Assembly: GCA_964636945.1 (NCBI GenBank)
Contig: CAZWVH010000030.1
Span: 1-34,614 of the forward strand
Reading direction: 5' to 3'
DNA from: CAZADA01 sp964636945
GTDB taxonomy: Bacteria > Pseudomonadota > Alphaproteobacteria > Caulobacterales > Maricaulaceae
DNA length: 34,614 nt
Positions 23,226-32,992 of this stretch are shown piece by piece (the stretch's first letter is position 1; each line of letters opens with the position of its first letter). Below the pieces are notes generated by a model that saw only the letters and a list, made by a program, of their open reading frames with translations, was not told where the DNA came from and did no database searches. Position numbers and translations under genes: made by a program.

Positions 23226-25145
23226 ATGGACGCACCGGGATTTGATTCGGCGCGAAACGCGGTGGTTCGATTGGCCCAATCGCGCGCGGCGCTCGGCTTG
23301 GTTTTGCTGCACGATGTTATCGTCGGCGCTGCGGCGATGTTTTTGGCGGTCCGAGTGCGATACGCCTTTGTGGATATTGACGAACCGCCGTTTACGCCTC
23401 TGCGCGCGGCCGTGTTGTTCGGATTGGTCGTGGCGGTGGTGTTCCCTTTATTAGGCGTGCACCGTGGCGTTTGGCGATTCACCGCCCTGCCTGACCTGTG
23501 GCGTTTGATCCAAGCGATCACGTGGGCCACGCTTCTGTTCGTGCCGATTTGGTTCTTGCACGACCGGCTGGCCGGTTTTCCTCGCTCCAGCCTCCTGATT
23601 CACCTGCCCTTGGCCTGTGTCATGCTGGGTTTGCCGCGCGTTTTGACAGCGTTGTCCGCAGGTGGCGGGTGGCGGGCGCTCGCCCGGGACGAAGACCCCA
23701 CCCGACCCAGCGCTGTCCTTGTGGGAGGTGAAGAAGCCCTCGATCTGTTCTTGCGTGATTTCGAGGCGCGTCCCAATGGCGCCCCATTTCGTATTCGTGC
23801 GCTGATCACACTCGAACCGGGTCACACCGGCCGATCTATTCGTGGCCGGCGCGTGTTGGGCGATATCTCCGTGCTCAAAGAAGCCGTGGGACAATTGCGC
23901 GCCGCTGAAAAGCACGCGCCCGACGTCATATTGGTGGAGGCGCCACGATCGCGCGCGCATCTTAACGCCATTTTGAAGGCCTCTGGTCAGGCCGGTTCTG
24001 AGGTGGTGCGCCCCACAAGCCGGCCGGGCCGCAACAGCCTTACCCCTCTCGACGCCGCAGATTTACTCAATCGCCCCACGCGACGGCTGGATATGGACCG
24101 CGTGCGCGACCTCATCGCTGGCAAACGCGTTTTGGTCACCGGCGCCGGCGGGACGATTGGATCAGAATTGACGCGCCAGGTGGTGCGGTTGTCTCCTGCT
24201 CATCTGACGCTTTTGGACGCCAGCGAATTCAATCTTTATGAGATCGACATGGAGCTACGTGAGATCGGCTGGACCGCCGACGCCGCGCTTGGCGATGTGC
24301 GTGATCCGGGCCGTGTGAGCGATGTCATGGCGCGCGCAGTGCCCGATGTGGTCCTCCACGCCGCGGCGCTCAAGCACGTGCCACTGATGGAACAAAACCC
24401 CCATGAGGCGTTTTTGACCAATGTGCTCGGCACAGTGACCGTCGCCGAGGCCGCCCAGCAGGCTGGCGTTGGCGTTTTCGTGCTCATCTCCACTGACAAG
24501 GCCGTCCACCCCACCAATATCATGGGCGCGTCAAAACGCCTGGCGGAGCTGTTTGTGCAAGCCGTGGACGCCGCCGATCCCATTATGCAAGCTTTGTCGG
24601 TGCGGTTTGGCAATGTGCTGGGGTCGACCGGTTCAGTTGTGCCGTTGTTTGAAAAGCAAATCGCGCGTGGCGGACCGATTACAGTGACTGATCCGCAGAT
24701 CACCCGATATTTCATGACGGTCCAAGAGGCCGCTTCGCTTGTGCTTCAGGCCGCCGCGCTGTCGAATACGTCAGCTTCCGGCGGCGGCGGGGTCTTCGTC
24801 TTGGACATGGGTGAACCGGTGCGCATCGAAGATCTCGCGCGCCAATTGTGCCGGTTGCGCGGTCTAGAGCCCGGCGTGGACATTCAAATCATCCACACCG
24901 GATTACGACCGGGCGAAAAGTTGCATGAGGATATATTTTACGCGGCTGAGAACGTCACCCAAACCGAGGCCGACGGTGTCTTCACCGCCATCGCCCCCAT
25001 GATCCCGTTAACCACGTTACGGCCCAAACTTGAAACACTCCTGTCCGCCGCACAGAGGCGAGATCGAGCTGGATTGTTCGCCGCGCTCCAAGACGTGCTT
25101 CCCGATTACCGGCGCCTTTCCGATTTCAGTGGCGGCAATTCGTAA
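23226..25145 (+). CDS. Membrane nucleotide-sugar 4,6-dehydratase/epimerase, CapD/WbpM/PglF-like
   Basis: A 639-residue two-part protein. Residues about 15-130 hold four membrane helices (GLVLLHDVIVGAAAMFLAV, AVLFGLVVAVVFPLLGV, IQAITWATLLFVPIWFL, LLIHLPLACVMLGLP). A CoA-binding-like segment comes next. The catalytic extended-SDR domain starts near residue 300 with VLVTGAGGTIGSELTRQVV. Its active site reads STDKAVHPTNIMGASKRLAE, with Met433 replacing the usual Tyr and Lys437 kept, as is normal for the WbpM/PglF dehydratases that make 4-keto-6-deoxy sugars. LRPGEKLHEDIFY is also typical. ATG 23226, after GACGGGG, is preferred to ATG 23172, which overlaps the heparinase gene. It likely supplies a rare sugar for surface polysaccharide. 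Confidence 0.92.
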   Translation: MDAPGFDSARNAVVRLAQSRAALGLVLLHDVIVGAAAMFLAVRVRYAFVDIDEPPFTPLRAAVLFGLVVAVVFPLLGVHRGVWRFTALPDLWRLIQAITWATLLFVPIWFLHDRLAGFPRSSLLIHLPLACVMLGLPRVLTALSAGGGWRALARDEDPTRPSAVLVGGEEALDLFLRDFEARPNGAPFRIRALITLEPGHTGRSIRGRRVLGDISVLKEAVGQLRAAEKHAPDVILVEAPRSRAHLNAILKASGQAGSEVVRPTSRPGRNSLTPLDAADLLNRPTRRLDMDRVRDLIAGKRVLVTGAGGTIGSELTRQVVRLSPAHLTLLDASEFNLYEIDMELREIGWTADAALGDVRDPGRVSDVMARAVPDVVLHAAALKHVPLMEQNPHEAFLTNVLGTVTVAEAAQQAGVGVFVLISTDKAVHPTNIMGASKRLAELFVQAVDAADPIMQALSVRFGNVLGSTGSVVPLFEKQIARGGPITVTDPQITRYFMTVQEAASLVLQAAALSNTSASGGGGVFVLDMGEPVRIEDLARQLCRLRGLEPGVDIQIIHTGLRPGEKLHEDIFYAAENVTQTEADGVFTAIAPMIPLTTLRPKLETLLSAAQRRDRAGLFAALQDVLPDYRRLSDFSGGNS

Positions 25146-25203
25146 GTTTCACAGCAACTGACCAGGATTTGCACCGTCTTGCGATCGTGCTACTCGAACG
25201 GTC

Positions 25204-26826
25204 ATGACCGCATCATCACACACTACCGCTTCGCCTAACGCTGCTGATCTCGCACCCCTGCGCCGCGCTCTTATCTCAGTGTCGAACAAAGACGGCCTTG
25301 ATCGCCGGGCGCGCGCCCTTGTGCAGGCTGGCGTTGAGCTGATTTCCACCGGCGGCACTCGAACGGCGTTAGAACACGCCCAGATGAGTGTGACGGATGT
25401 ATCGGCCGTCACGAATTTTCCTGAAATCCTCGATGGTCGCGTGAAAACGCTTCATCCTGGCGTCCATGCAGGAATATTGGCGCAACGCTCCAGCGCCGAA
25501 CATCTTGGGATTCTGGATCAGCACGCCATCGGCTTAATCGACCTTGTGGTCGTCAATCTCTATCCGTTTGAACGCACCTTAGCGTCCGGCGCGCCATTTG
25601 AGACCATTGTTGAGAACATCGATATCGGCGGTCCAGCCATGATCCGGGCGGCGGCGAAAAACCACGCGCATGTCTGCGTATGTGTGGATTTTGACGATGT
25701 GGACGAAGTGCTGGCCGCAATGGACCAGCATAACGGACATACGCCGCTGAGCCTGCGTCAGAAACTGGCCGCTAAGGCGTTTGCGCGCACCGCCGCCTAC
25801 GACGCCATGATTGGCCAATGGCTGGGCGAAGCGACGGGCGAGCTTTATGGTCCCCACGCGTCAATGGGCGGAACGCGTGTTACTGCCTTGCGCTATGGCG
25901 AAAACCCCCACCAAGCCGCCGCATTGTATCATTCTGGCGAAGAGCGCCCTGGTGCGTCGCGCGCCAATTTGGTGCAGGGCAAACCCTTGAGTTATAATAA
26001 TATTTCAGATGCCGACGCCGCCTTTGAGTTGGCGGCCGAGTTTGAACCGGAAACACCGACCATCGCCATCATCAAGCACGCCAATCCATGCGGTGTCGCC
26101 ACAGGCAGTAGTTTAGCCGACGCCTATCAGCGCGCATTGGCATGTGACCCGGTGTCCGCCTTTGGCGGCGTAATTGCTGCGAATCAGCCGCTGGACGCGC
26201 CAGCCGCCAAGGCCATCACGTCGATTTTCACCGAAGTGGTTATAGCCCCAGAGGCCAGCGAGGAGGCCATTGCCGTCTTCGCCACCAAGAAGAATTTACG
26301 TCTCTTGTTGACGGGCGGGTTACCAAATCCCCATCAAGCAGGTCAGACCTTAAAGACGGTCGCTGGGGGCTTTTTGTTGCAGGATCGCGATGCCGCCCGC
26401 GTGTCGCGCAGCGACTTGAAATTCGTCACAGAACGTCATCCCAGCGAGGACGAAATCAACGACATGTTGTTTGCATGGCGGGTGGCCAAGCACGTGAAAT
26501 CCAACGCCATTGTCTACGCCAAAGACGGCGCGACTGCGGGAATTGGCGCGGGGCAAATGAGCCGTGTCGATTCAGCCCGCATCGCTGCACAAAAGGCGCA
26601 AGACGCAGCCAAAGCTGCTGGCTGGTCAGCGCCTCGCACCAAGGGGTCCGCGTGCGCATCCGATGCATTTTTTCCCTTTCCTGACGGTTTGTTACAGGCA
26701 GCGGAGGCTGGCGCCACCGCCATCATCCAGCCTGGTGGTTCTGTACGCGATGAGGACGTGATCAAGGCCGCCAACGGCGCCGGTCTTGCAATGGCCTTTA
26801 CCGGAGTGCGTCACTTCCGCCATTAG
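25204..26826 (+). CDS. purH: Bifunctional AICAR transformylase/IMP cyclohydrolase
   Basis: A 540-residue enzyme for the last two steps of IMP synthesis: formylation of AICAR with 10-formyl-tetrahydrofolate, then ring closure. The N-terminal cyclohydrolase (MGS-like) domain spans about residues 18-205, with ALISVSNKDGLDRRARALV, ISTGGTRTALE and GRVKTLHPGVHAGILAQR. The transformylase domain follows with LRYGENPHQAAALY, the catalytic pair Lys291-His292 in IIKHANPCGVA, VSAFGGVIAANQPLD, and the end SDAFFPFPDGLLQAAEAGATAI and QPGGSVRDEDVI. It is complete and of normal length. After the stop a 7-bp inverted repeat (TAGCGCA 26824-26830, TGCGCTA 26856-26862) may help end transcripts. Confidence 0.97.
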   Translation: MTASSHTTASPNAADLAPLRRALISVSNKDGLDRRARALVQAGVELISTGGTRTALEHAQMSVTDVSAVTNFPEILDGRVKTLHPGVHAGILAQRSSAEHLGILDQHAIGLIDLVVVNLYPFERTLASGAPFETIVENIDIGGPAMIRAAAKNHAHVCVCVDFDDVDEVLAAMDQHNGHTPLSLRQKLAAKAFARTAAYDAMIGQWLGEATGELYGPHASMGGTRVTALRYGENPHQAAALYHSGEERPGASRANLVQGKPLSYNNISDADAAFELAAEFEPETPTIAIIKHANPCGVATGSSLADAYQRALACDPVSAFGGVIAANQPLDAPAAKAITSIFTEVVIAPEASEEAIAVFATKKNLRLLLTGGLPNPHQAGQTLKTVAGGFLLQDRDAARVSRSDLKFVTERHPSEDEINDMLFAWRVAKHVKSNAIVYAKDGATAGIGAGQMSRVDSARIAAQKAQDAAKAAGWSAPRTKGSACASDAFFPFPDGLLQAAEAGATAIIQPGGSVRDEDVIKAANGAGLAMAFTGVRHFRH

Positions 26827-26881
26827 CGCACAGACGGCGGGTCGCTCTCGTGTATTGCGCTAGGGCGGGATGGAGAACAGC

Positions 26882-27754
26882 ATGCGTATTGTGATGTGGG
26901 GCTTGTTGGTCTTGCTCGGAGTGTTCGTCATGTCCATCGTACTAATGTTTTCCGCAATGGCCGGCCGCTTCGTCAAAAAAGAGGAGCCGGATGAGCTTGG
27001 AGACGATTTGGCCCCGCACATGACGATTGTGATGCCCGAGGGCGAGGGGCCGTTTCCGGTGGTGCTACAGTTTCACGGTTGCGGTGGCCTGGTCACAGCT
27101 GATGGGGGGCGTCAACCGATCATGGACGAGTACGCCAAATCATTGGCCAAGCGGGGCATTGCCTCCGTTTCGGTCGAAAGCTTTCCTCACCGGCGCATCA
27201 ATCGTAGCGAAGCTCTGAACCGGGTGTGCAGCGGGCGCAGGTTTCGCGGGGCGGAACGTGCTGGCGACGTATTGGCGTCGATCGACCATGTGCGCGATCT
27301 GCCATGGGTGGATTCTGATCGGATCGGACTTGCCGGTTGGAGCCACGGCGGCTGGGCCATCATGGACTTGTTGTCCATGGACCTGATTAAAACCATCCCA
27401 CACAATTTGAGTTCCGTTCCCGCCGACAAGCTGGACGGCGTTGAGGCGGTTCATCTCACCTATCCGTGGAGCGGTGCGATTATCGCGCGCACGCCGAATG
27501 CGGGTTGGTCATACACGCCGCGCACCCGCGTGGTGATGGCGGAAAACGACTCGGTCGCACCCAATGTGGGAACGTGGCAAGCCATTGAACGGATGCGCAA
27601 TTCGGGCGCGCCAGTCGAAGTCCGAGTGTTCGACAATATGGATCATGCCTTTGATGAACGGTTCCAGGAACCTGGATCGCACCTTAAGTTCAATGAAAAG
27701 CAAGCCGCAATTGCGCGCAGCGAATATGCGGAGTGGTTCGCCAAAGTGCTCTAA
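26882..27754 (+). CDS. Dienelactone-hydrolase-like alpha/beta hydrolase with membrane anchor
   Basis: A 290-residue protein. ATG 26882, six bases after GGAG, begins with a hydrophobic helix (MWGLLVLLGVFVMSIVLMFS) that is a signal anchor or uncleaved signal peptide. The rest is an alpha/beta hydrolase: VVLQFHGCGGLV supplies the oxyanion hole, GLAGWSHGGWA the nucleophile Ser, VVMAENDSVAP the acid region and NMDHAFDE the His. This arrangement resembles the dienelactone hydrolase family. The pair of cysteines at HGCGG and RVCSGRRF may form a disulphide in the periplasm. Substrate unknown. It follows purH by 55 bases and converges with the glutamate dehydrogenase gene, 12 bases apart. Confidence 0.83.
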   Translation: MRIVMWGLLVLLGVFVMSIVLMFSAMAGRFVKKEEPDELGDDLAPHMTIVMPEGEGPFPVVLQFHGCGGLVTADGGRQPIMDEYAKSLAKRGIASVSVESFPHRRINRSEALNRVCSGRRFRGAERAGDVLASIDHVRDLPWVDSDRIGLAGWSHGGWAIMDLLSMDLIKTIPHNLSSVPADKLDGVEAVHLTYPWSGAIIARTPNAGWSYTPRTRVVMAENDSVAPNVGTWQAIERMRNSGAPVEVRVFDNMDHAFDERFQEPGSHLKFNEKQAAIARSEYAEWFAKVL

Positions 27755-27756
27755 GC

Positions 27757-27778
27757 CCCAAGTTGGTTATCTCTTGGG
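27757..27778. terminator. Hairpin shared by two convergent genes
   Basis: CCCAAG (27757-27762) and CTTGGG (27773-27778) pair across 10 bases, overlapping the end of the glutamate dehydrogenase gene and lying just after the hydrolase stop. It is symmetric and could stop transcription from both sides, but neither strand shows a U-run. Confidence 0.3.
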
Positions 27779-30700
27779 CCGCCACTCAGGCGCCTCCACG
27801 TCGGAGAATTCGCGCAGCGCCGTCACCACAATGGTGAGCTTGGAAAGCGTCCAGCTCTCGCCCGCTTCGATTTCCGTGAGGAAATCTAAAAACCGTTCGG
27901 CATCCTCGGCATAATGCTTCGAGAAACGTTCAAGCGTGTCATCGACAAACGCTTCGGCGTCCTCATTCTCTCGCGGCGGCCGTTCTGCCATGTCCATCGC
28001 CATACCGACAATGGCGTATTGCTGCGCGTAAAAGTCCTCAATCAAGCGGCGCACGGCGAGCCGGTCCCAGTGTTCGGGAGAAGACAGCGTGCTTGAGGCA
28101 GCGCGCAGGCGATCAAACCGATAACGATCGCCCATGGCGTGATAAAGTCGCGCTGCGGAGTCCAGCGGCCATTTCCGCGAGTCGGCCATATCGATCACAT
28201 CCGACGACGATACGAGAGCCCGCAGGACCCCCACCCTTTGAGCAATGTCCTCTGGCGCTCCGGCTTTGACGAAATCGCGCATCCGTTCGGAAATTCGGCG
28301 TTGCTCGAAAGGCGACACAATCTCGGTGGCCTTCTCGCGCAACGTGTCCACCGCTGGTTGATAGGCGCAGATGATCTCATTCAATGAATTCGGCTTTGCG
28401 TTGCGGAACGCCCCGCTGCGCCGGACCAGCCAATAGGTTTGGCGACGAAGGATTGAAATCACCTCTTCGTAAAGATCAACCTGTACGGAGGCTGGCGCCA
28501 CATTATCAAGAAGATGGATTTCGTTGATCAAATCGGACAGGCGGAAGATATGTCGCGCGGCCTCGAACGCGCGTGCAACAGCATCGGTGTCGCCTCCAGT
28601 GCTTTCCCGGGCGCGGTGAACGAATGTGGGGCCACCGAGATTGACGAGATCATTGGACAATACGGTGGCGATGATCTCGCGGGAAAGTCTGTGTCCGCGA
28701 ATTTCCTGAACGAATTGGTGCAGCTCGTCGGGGAAGTAGTTCACCAGCATGGAATGGAAATGGGGATCGTCCGGCGTGGCGGATTCCAGGATGCGATTGA
28801 ACACGGCGATTTTGGCGTGACCGATTAACAATCCAATCTCCGGACGGGTCAAACCCAGTCCCAGATCCTTGAGTTCGCGAAACTCTTCGGGCGACGGTAG
28901 GCCTTCTACGCTGCGGTTGAGTTCACCGCGTGACTCAAGCCGGCCGATCAAGCGCTCATGCGCATCCAAATCCTCTGCGGCGCCGGATTCGGCCAACGAA
29001 ATCGCGAGGGTTTGATCGTAATTGTGCCGAAGGACATGATTGGCCACATCGTCGGTCATGGCGCTCAAGAGCGTGTTGCGCCGCTCCAAGGTCATGCGGT
29101 CAGCGCGCATAACACCATTGAGCAAAATCTTGATATTGACCTCGTGGTCAGACGTGTCCACGCCAGCCGAATTATCCACGAAGTCGGCATTGAGCTTGAC
29201 GCCATTTCGCGCCATGGCAATGCGTCCAGCTTGAGTGGCGCCCAAATTGGCGCCTTCGCCAATCACTTTAGCGCGCACTTGTTTCGCGGTGATCCGCAAT
29301 GGGTCATTGGCGCGATCGCCCACCCGGTCATCGGTCTCCCCTGGCGCTTTGATGTAGGTGCCGATCCCGCCAAACCACAGCAATTCAATGTCGGCCGCCA
29401 GCAAGGCGGAAATGAGCTCAAACGGCGCTGCGCTATCCTGCTTTAAGCCGGTCAAGGCCCGCATTTCGGCGCTCAGAGGAATGGACTTGAGGTTTCGCGA
29501 AAATATTCCACCGCCTTGTGAAATCAACGATGTGTCATAGTCCGCCCAGGTGGAGCGATCCATCTCAAACAAGCGTTTGCGTTCATTCCAACACGCTTCA
29601 AGGTCCTGCGGATCGGGGTCGATGAAGATGTCGCGATGATCAAACGCTGCGAGCAAACGGATCTGTTTGGACAACAACATACCATTGCCGAACACGTCCC
29701 CCGACATGTCACCGACGCCGATGACTGTGAACGGTTCATTTTGGATGTCCTTACCCAGTTCGCGGAAATGGCGTTGCACCGCCACCCACGCCCCGCGTGC
29801 AGTGATGCCCATCTTTTTGTGGTCGTAACCAGCGGAGCCGCCCGAGGCAAACGCATCGCCCAGCCAAAACCCACGTTCCAAGGAAAGACCGTTAGCGATG
29901 TCGGAGAATGTGGCCGTGCCCTTGTCGGCCGCAACGACCAAATAGGGATCGTCACCATCCCAAGCCACAACGCGCTCAGGTCGTTTCACCGCGTTGTCAA
30001 CCAGGTTGTCGGTTACGTCCAACAGCCCTGAAATAAATGTTTTATAGGCGCGGATGGCTTCGGCTTGAACCTCTTCGCGCGATCCGCCGCGCGGCAAGGC
30101 TTTGGGGAAGAATCCGCCCTTTGAGCCCACCGGAACAATCACTGCGTTCTTGATCTGTTGCGCTTTAACCAAATCGAGCACTTCCTTGCGGAAGTCGTCG
30201 CGCCGATCTGACCACCGAAGGCCCCCTCGCGCCACCGGGCCAAAGCGAATATGAACGCCCTCCACGTGCGGCGCCCAAACAAAGATTTCGCGATAGGGCT
30301 TGGGTTCGGGAATGTATTGCAGCTCGCTCGAGGCGATTTTCATTGCGATCCGCGATTTGGCGCGCCCATCGTCATCATGTTGATAGAAATTCGTGCGCTG
30401 TGTCGCGGCAACCAAATTGGCGATGCGCCGCAAAACCCGATCAGCATCAAGGCTTGCCACATCGTCGAGCTTGGCCGCAATTTTCTCTTGGATCTGGGAC
30501 TGTTCTTGCTCGCGATCACCCAAAAATTCGGGGCTGAACCGCGCATCGCGCAGGTCGAGGATGAGGCGCACGATTTCGGGATTGTCAGCCAAAGCCTGTT
30601 CTTGAACGCCTTGAGATGGGTCTTGGCCGGTCTGCTGGCGGAACCGAGCGCAAGCCCGCAGAAAACACACATCCCGCCACGGCAATCCGAGAATGGTCAC

Positions 30701-32701
30701 CAGGCTGTTGAACCGATCGTTTTCGTTATCGCCGCGCCAAATCGCTTTGATTGCGTCTTCTATGGCCGGCTTAATCGTTTCAAAAGACGTGGCGTTTTCT
30801 GGGAGCTCCACCTCAAAATCACGTATGCTCACAAGGCCCAGCCTTGCGCGCTCGTCAGCATCCGATTGCACTGACCGATTGACGTTGAAGCCGGTTTCGC
30901 TGACCACGCCGAAGCCCAAGCGTTCCAACAACTCCGTCAGTTCTGACAAATGCGCGCGCGCCCCGCGCTGATACAATTTGAGCTTGATCCGCCCCGACGG
31001 CAGGCTGGCGTCCTCATACGCGCGCACCGCCAGGACATCTTCGTCTTGTGTTGCGCACAAATCCTCAATGATCAGAGCGTCAGTGCGCGCCTCATCGGGG
31101 GAGTATAATTCCTGGTACCCGGCGGAAAAGGCCCCACGAAAGCTGCGGATCATCGGCCAAAGCGTATCGGCATTGTAGGCGCGCACCTGACGTTCAAATT
31201 CATCTTCCCATGTGCGCGCATAAGCCGCCAATCGGTTTTCGAGCTGATCCACGCTGGGCGGCTTTTGGCTGCGGTCGGTGCCGATAATGAAATGAACACG
31301 GGTCAGCGGTCCGTCGCCAAAGGACGGGATGAACGATTGGATTTCCCCGCCATAGGCGCTGGCGAGCATGTCGCCAATTTCTTCACGCACGGTTGAGTTG
31401 AACCGCTCGCGCGGCACGAATGCAAATGCCGAGACGTAACGATCATAACGATCTCGACGAATGAACAATCGAGGCCGCGGACGGTCGAACAGATGCAGCA
31501 TGCCCATTGAAATGCGGAACAACGCATCTTCATCGCTTTGGAACAACTCATCGCGCGGATAAGTCTCAAGAATGAACTCGAGCCGCTTTTGATTGTGACT
31601 GCCCGGCGCTTTATCGGCGCGGTCCATCACCCTACGAACCTTGCGGCGAATGAGTGGGATTTCGTCCGTCGGGGCCAAATAGGCTTCTGAAGTAAACAAG
31701 CCGACGAAACGCGTTTCGCCGATGACCATGCCATCCGAGCGATAGCGTTTGACTCCGATATAGTCCATCGCAACGCGCCGATGCACACGCGACTGGAGAT
31801 TGGATTTGGCCACGATGATAGGCGTGGGTTCTCTCAGAAAGTCAGCGATGCGCGGTGTGATGATGGCCGGCTCATTGGCGTTGCGCAGAACGTAGCGATC
31901 GGAATCGCGCAACACACCGCGGCTGCTGTCGGGAAGCACATTGGGTTCGCGTTGAGGATAGTCTCCCTCTTCGCTCACCGGGAATTCGTAGGCGCGGCAC
32001 CCCAGAAACGCGAAATGGTCGCTGCGCAACCAACGCAGAAACGCCACCGCTTCGTCCCGCTCTTCGCCCGAAGCGCTGGTGCGCGCCATTTTGAGATCAT
32101 CGATGACTTGATCCATCCGGCTGCGCATATCGGCAAAATCGGCAACAGCCATCTCAAGATCCGCCAGGGCCGCTCGGACCTCGTTCAAGATGGCGGCGCG
32201 TTTTTCCTCTGGGCAGCGCGCGATGTGCACCTGCATCATGGATTCCGTGACCACTTCACCGTTTTTGACGCGCTTGCCCTTGGCGTCCCGTTCAACGATC
32301 GCGAGTGGGTGAAACATGGCCAGGACTTCACCGCCTTGGGCGTTAACTTCGCCCATGATCGTGTCCACCAGAAATGGTTTATCCGCCGTGATGACTTCCA
32401 AGATATCGCGGCCCGAATAGGAACCGTCCGCTCGCCTCCCAGGCTCGAGCCTCGACAACGTGGCCCCTTTTTCGCGTTGTTCGCCAAAATTCCAAAGTTG
32501 GACGCTGAACGCGGCCAGATCGTCCAGATCAATGCCATTGAGATCCTCGGGAATCACGTCTTCGGCGATTTGATCCAGATAACGGGACATTTGGGCGTCA
32601 GGCTTTTTGCCCAATCCGATGCCTTTCGACATCAATCGCGCCGCGCGCGCCTCAAGATCAGCCCCTGAAAACGCCATCTCCGCGTTAACTACCGAATCCA
32701 T
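27767..32701 (-). CDS. NAD-specific glutamate dehydrogenase, large (180-kDa) type
   Basis: A 1644-residue enzyme converting glutamate to 2-oxoglutarate and ammonia, mainly in glutamate catabolism. The N-terminal 690 residues hold the ACT-like regulatory region, with TADKPFLVDTIMGEVNAQGG near residue 110. The catalytic part follows: GPVARGGLRWSDRRDDFR and QQIKNAVIVPVGSKGGFF near residues 820-865 with the catalytic lysines, then GYDHKKMGITARGAW and VIGVGDMSGDVFGNGMLL near 980-1000 with the NAD-binding turn, and VIGEGANLGATQAGR near 1150. A helical C-terminal region completes the known layout, and the length is normal. GGGAGGAA five bases before ATG 32701 fixes the start. The 558-base upstream gap is rich in repeats. 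Long frames on the other strand are shadows. Confidence 0.97.
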   Translation of the reverse strand: MDSVVNAEMAFSGADLEARAARLMSKGIGLGKKPDAQMSRYLDQIAEDVIPEDLNGIDLDDLAAFSVQLWNFGEQREKGATLSRLEPGRRADGSYSGRDILEVITADKPFLVDTIMGEVNAQGGEVLAMFHPLAIVERDAKGKRVKNGEVVTESMMQVHIARCPEEKRAAILNEVRAALADLEMAVADFADMRSRMDQVIDDLKMARTSASGEERDEAVAFLRWLRSDHFAFLGCRAYEFPVSEEGDYPQREPNVLPDSSRGVLRDSDRYVLRNANEPAIITPRIADFLREPTPIIVAKSNLQSRVHRRVAMDYIGVKRYRSDGMVIGETRFVGLFTSEAYLAPTDEIPLIRRKVRRVMDRADKAPGSHNQKRLEFILETYPRDELFQSDEDALFRISMGMLHLFDRPRPRLFIRRDRYDRYVSAFAFVPRERFNSTVREEIGDMLASAYGGEIQSFIPSFGDGPLTRVHFIIGTDRSQKPPSVDQLENRLAAYARTWEDEFERQVRAYNADTLWPMIRSFRGAFSAGYQELYSPDEARTDALIIEDLCATQDEDVLAVRAYEDASLPSGRIKLKLYQRGARAHLSELTELLERLGFGVVSETGFNVNRSVQSDADERARLGLVSIRDFEVELPENATSFETIKPAIEDAIKAIWRGDNENDRFNSLVTILGLPWRDVCFLRACARFRQQTGQDPSQGVQEQALADNPEIVRLILDLRDARFSPEFLGDREQEQSQIQEKIAAKLDDVASLDADRVLRRIANLVAATQRTNFYQHDDDGRAKSRIAMKIASSELQYIPEPKPYREIFVWAPHVEGVHIRFGPVARGGLRWSDRRDDFRKEVLDLVKAQQIKNAVIVPVGSKGGFFPKALPRGGSREEVQAEAIRAYKTFISGLLDVTDNLVDNAVKRPERVVAWDGDDPYLVVAADKGTATFSDIANGLSLERGFWLGDAFASGGSAGYDHKKMGITARGAWVAVQRHFRELGKDIQNEPFTVIGVGDMSGDVFGNGMLLSKQIRLLAAFDHRDIFIDPDPQDLEACWNERKRLFEMDRSTWADYDTSLISQGGGIFSRNLKSIPLSAEMRALTGLKQDSAAPFELISALLAADIELLWFGGIGTYIKAPGETDDRVGDRANDPLRITAKQVRAKVIGEGANLGATQAGRIAMARNGVKLNADFVDNSAGVDTSDHEVNIKILLNGVMRADRMTLERRNTLLSAMTDDVANHVLRHNYDQTLAISLAESGAAEDLDAHERLIGRLESRGELNRSVEGLPSPEEFRELKDLGLGLTRPEIGLLIGHAKIAVFNRILESATPDDPHFHSMLVNYFPDELHQFVQEIRGHRLSREIIATVLSNDLVNLGGPTFVHRARESTGGDTDAVARAFEAARHIFRLSDLINEIHLLDNVAPASVQVDLYEEVISILRRQTYWLVRRSGAFRNAKPNSLNEIICAYQPAVDTLREKATEIVSPFEQRRISERMRDFVKAGAPEDIAQRVGVLRALVSSSDVIDMADSRKWPLDSAARLYHAMGDRYRFDRLRAASSTLSSPEHWDRLAVRRLIEDFYAQQYAIVGMAMDMAERPPRENEDAEAFVDDTLERFSKHYAEDAERFLDFLTEIEAGESWTLSKLTIVVTALREFSDVEAPEWRPKR

Positions 32702-32896
32702 CGGACTTCCTCCCGGAATTTACCGCCGCGTACATAGCGCGACGTGTCATGTTTCGCTGCGTTCAACCAGCTATAAATGGACATTGCCCATCATTCGATA
32801 GAGAGTTTGCGGCCATCACGTTGCGAAGGGTCGATTTTGCGCTATGACGTCGCAATTGCGAAGAGATTAATCCCAAAATGTCCAGCGAATAAGACG

Positions 32897-32929
32897 GAGC
32901 CGCCGGGCGGGGACTTGTCCCGACGGCTC
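32897..32929 (-). terminator. Strong GC-rich hairpin downstream of the CoA-transferase gene
   Basis: GAGCCGCCGGG (32897-32907) pairs with CCCGACGGCTC (32919-32929), ten Watson-Crick pairs and one position that is a G-U wobble in the minus-strand RNA; the loop is 11 bases. GGGAC-TT-GTCCC (32910-32921) inside it can form a competing inner hairpin. The following minus-strand sequence, CGTCTTATTC, has few U residues, so this is a weak intrinsic terminator at best or an RNA-structure element. Confidence 0.4.
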
Positions 32930-32992
32930 CTCAGGCCCCGCTTTGCAGGCTGGGGGACGCACGCTGAGGCCTGATTTACAAGCGTCCAGCCT
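32929..32992. repeat. Overlapping, mutually exclusive inverted repeats
   Basis: Three pairings compete: CCTCAG (32929-32934) with CTGAGG (32964-32969); TCAGGCC (32931-32937) with GGCCTGA (32968-32974); and AGGCTGG plus ACGC (32947-32953, 32957-32960) with GCGT plus CCAGCCT (32982-32992), 11 pairs with a three-base bulge. Competing folds of this kind occur in attenuators and riboswitches, but no known class is recognised. Confidence 0.45.

Noticed and set aside
24520..24545. Inactivating Tyr-to-Met change in the CapD-like active site
   Set aside because: Met in place of Tyr is normal for the WbpM/PglF branch of these dehydratases, so it is not a defect.
31781..32668. Long open frame (295 codons) on the plus strand opposite the glutamate dehydrogenase gene
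   Set aside because: It is a reverse-strand shadow of a certain gene; the product has no recognisable domain, and GC-rich DNA gives such frames often.
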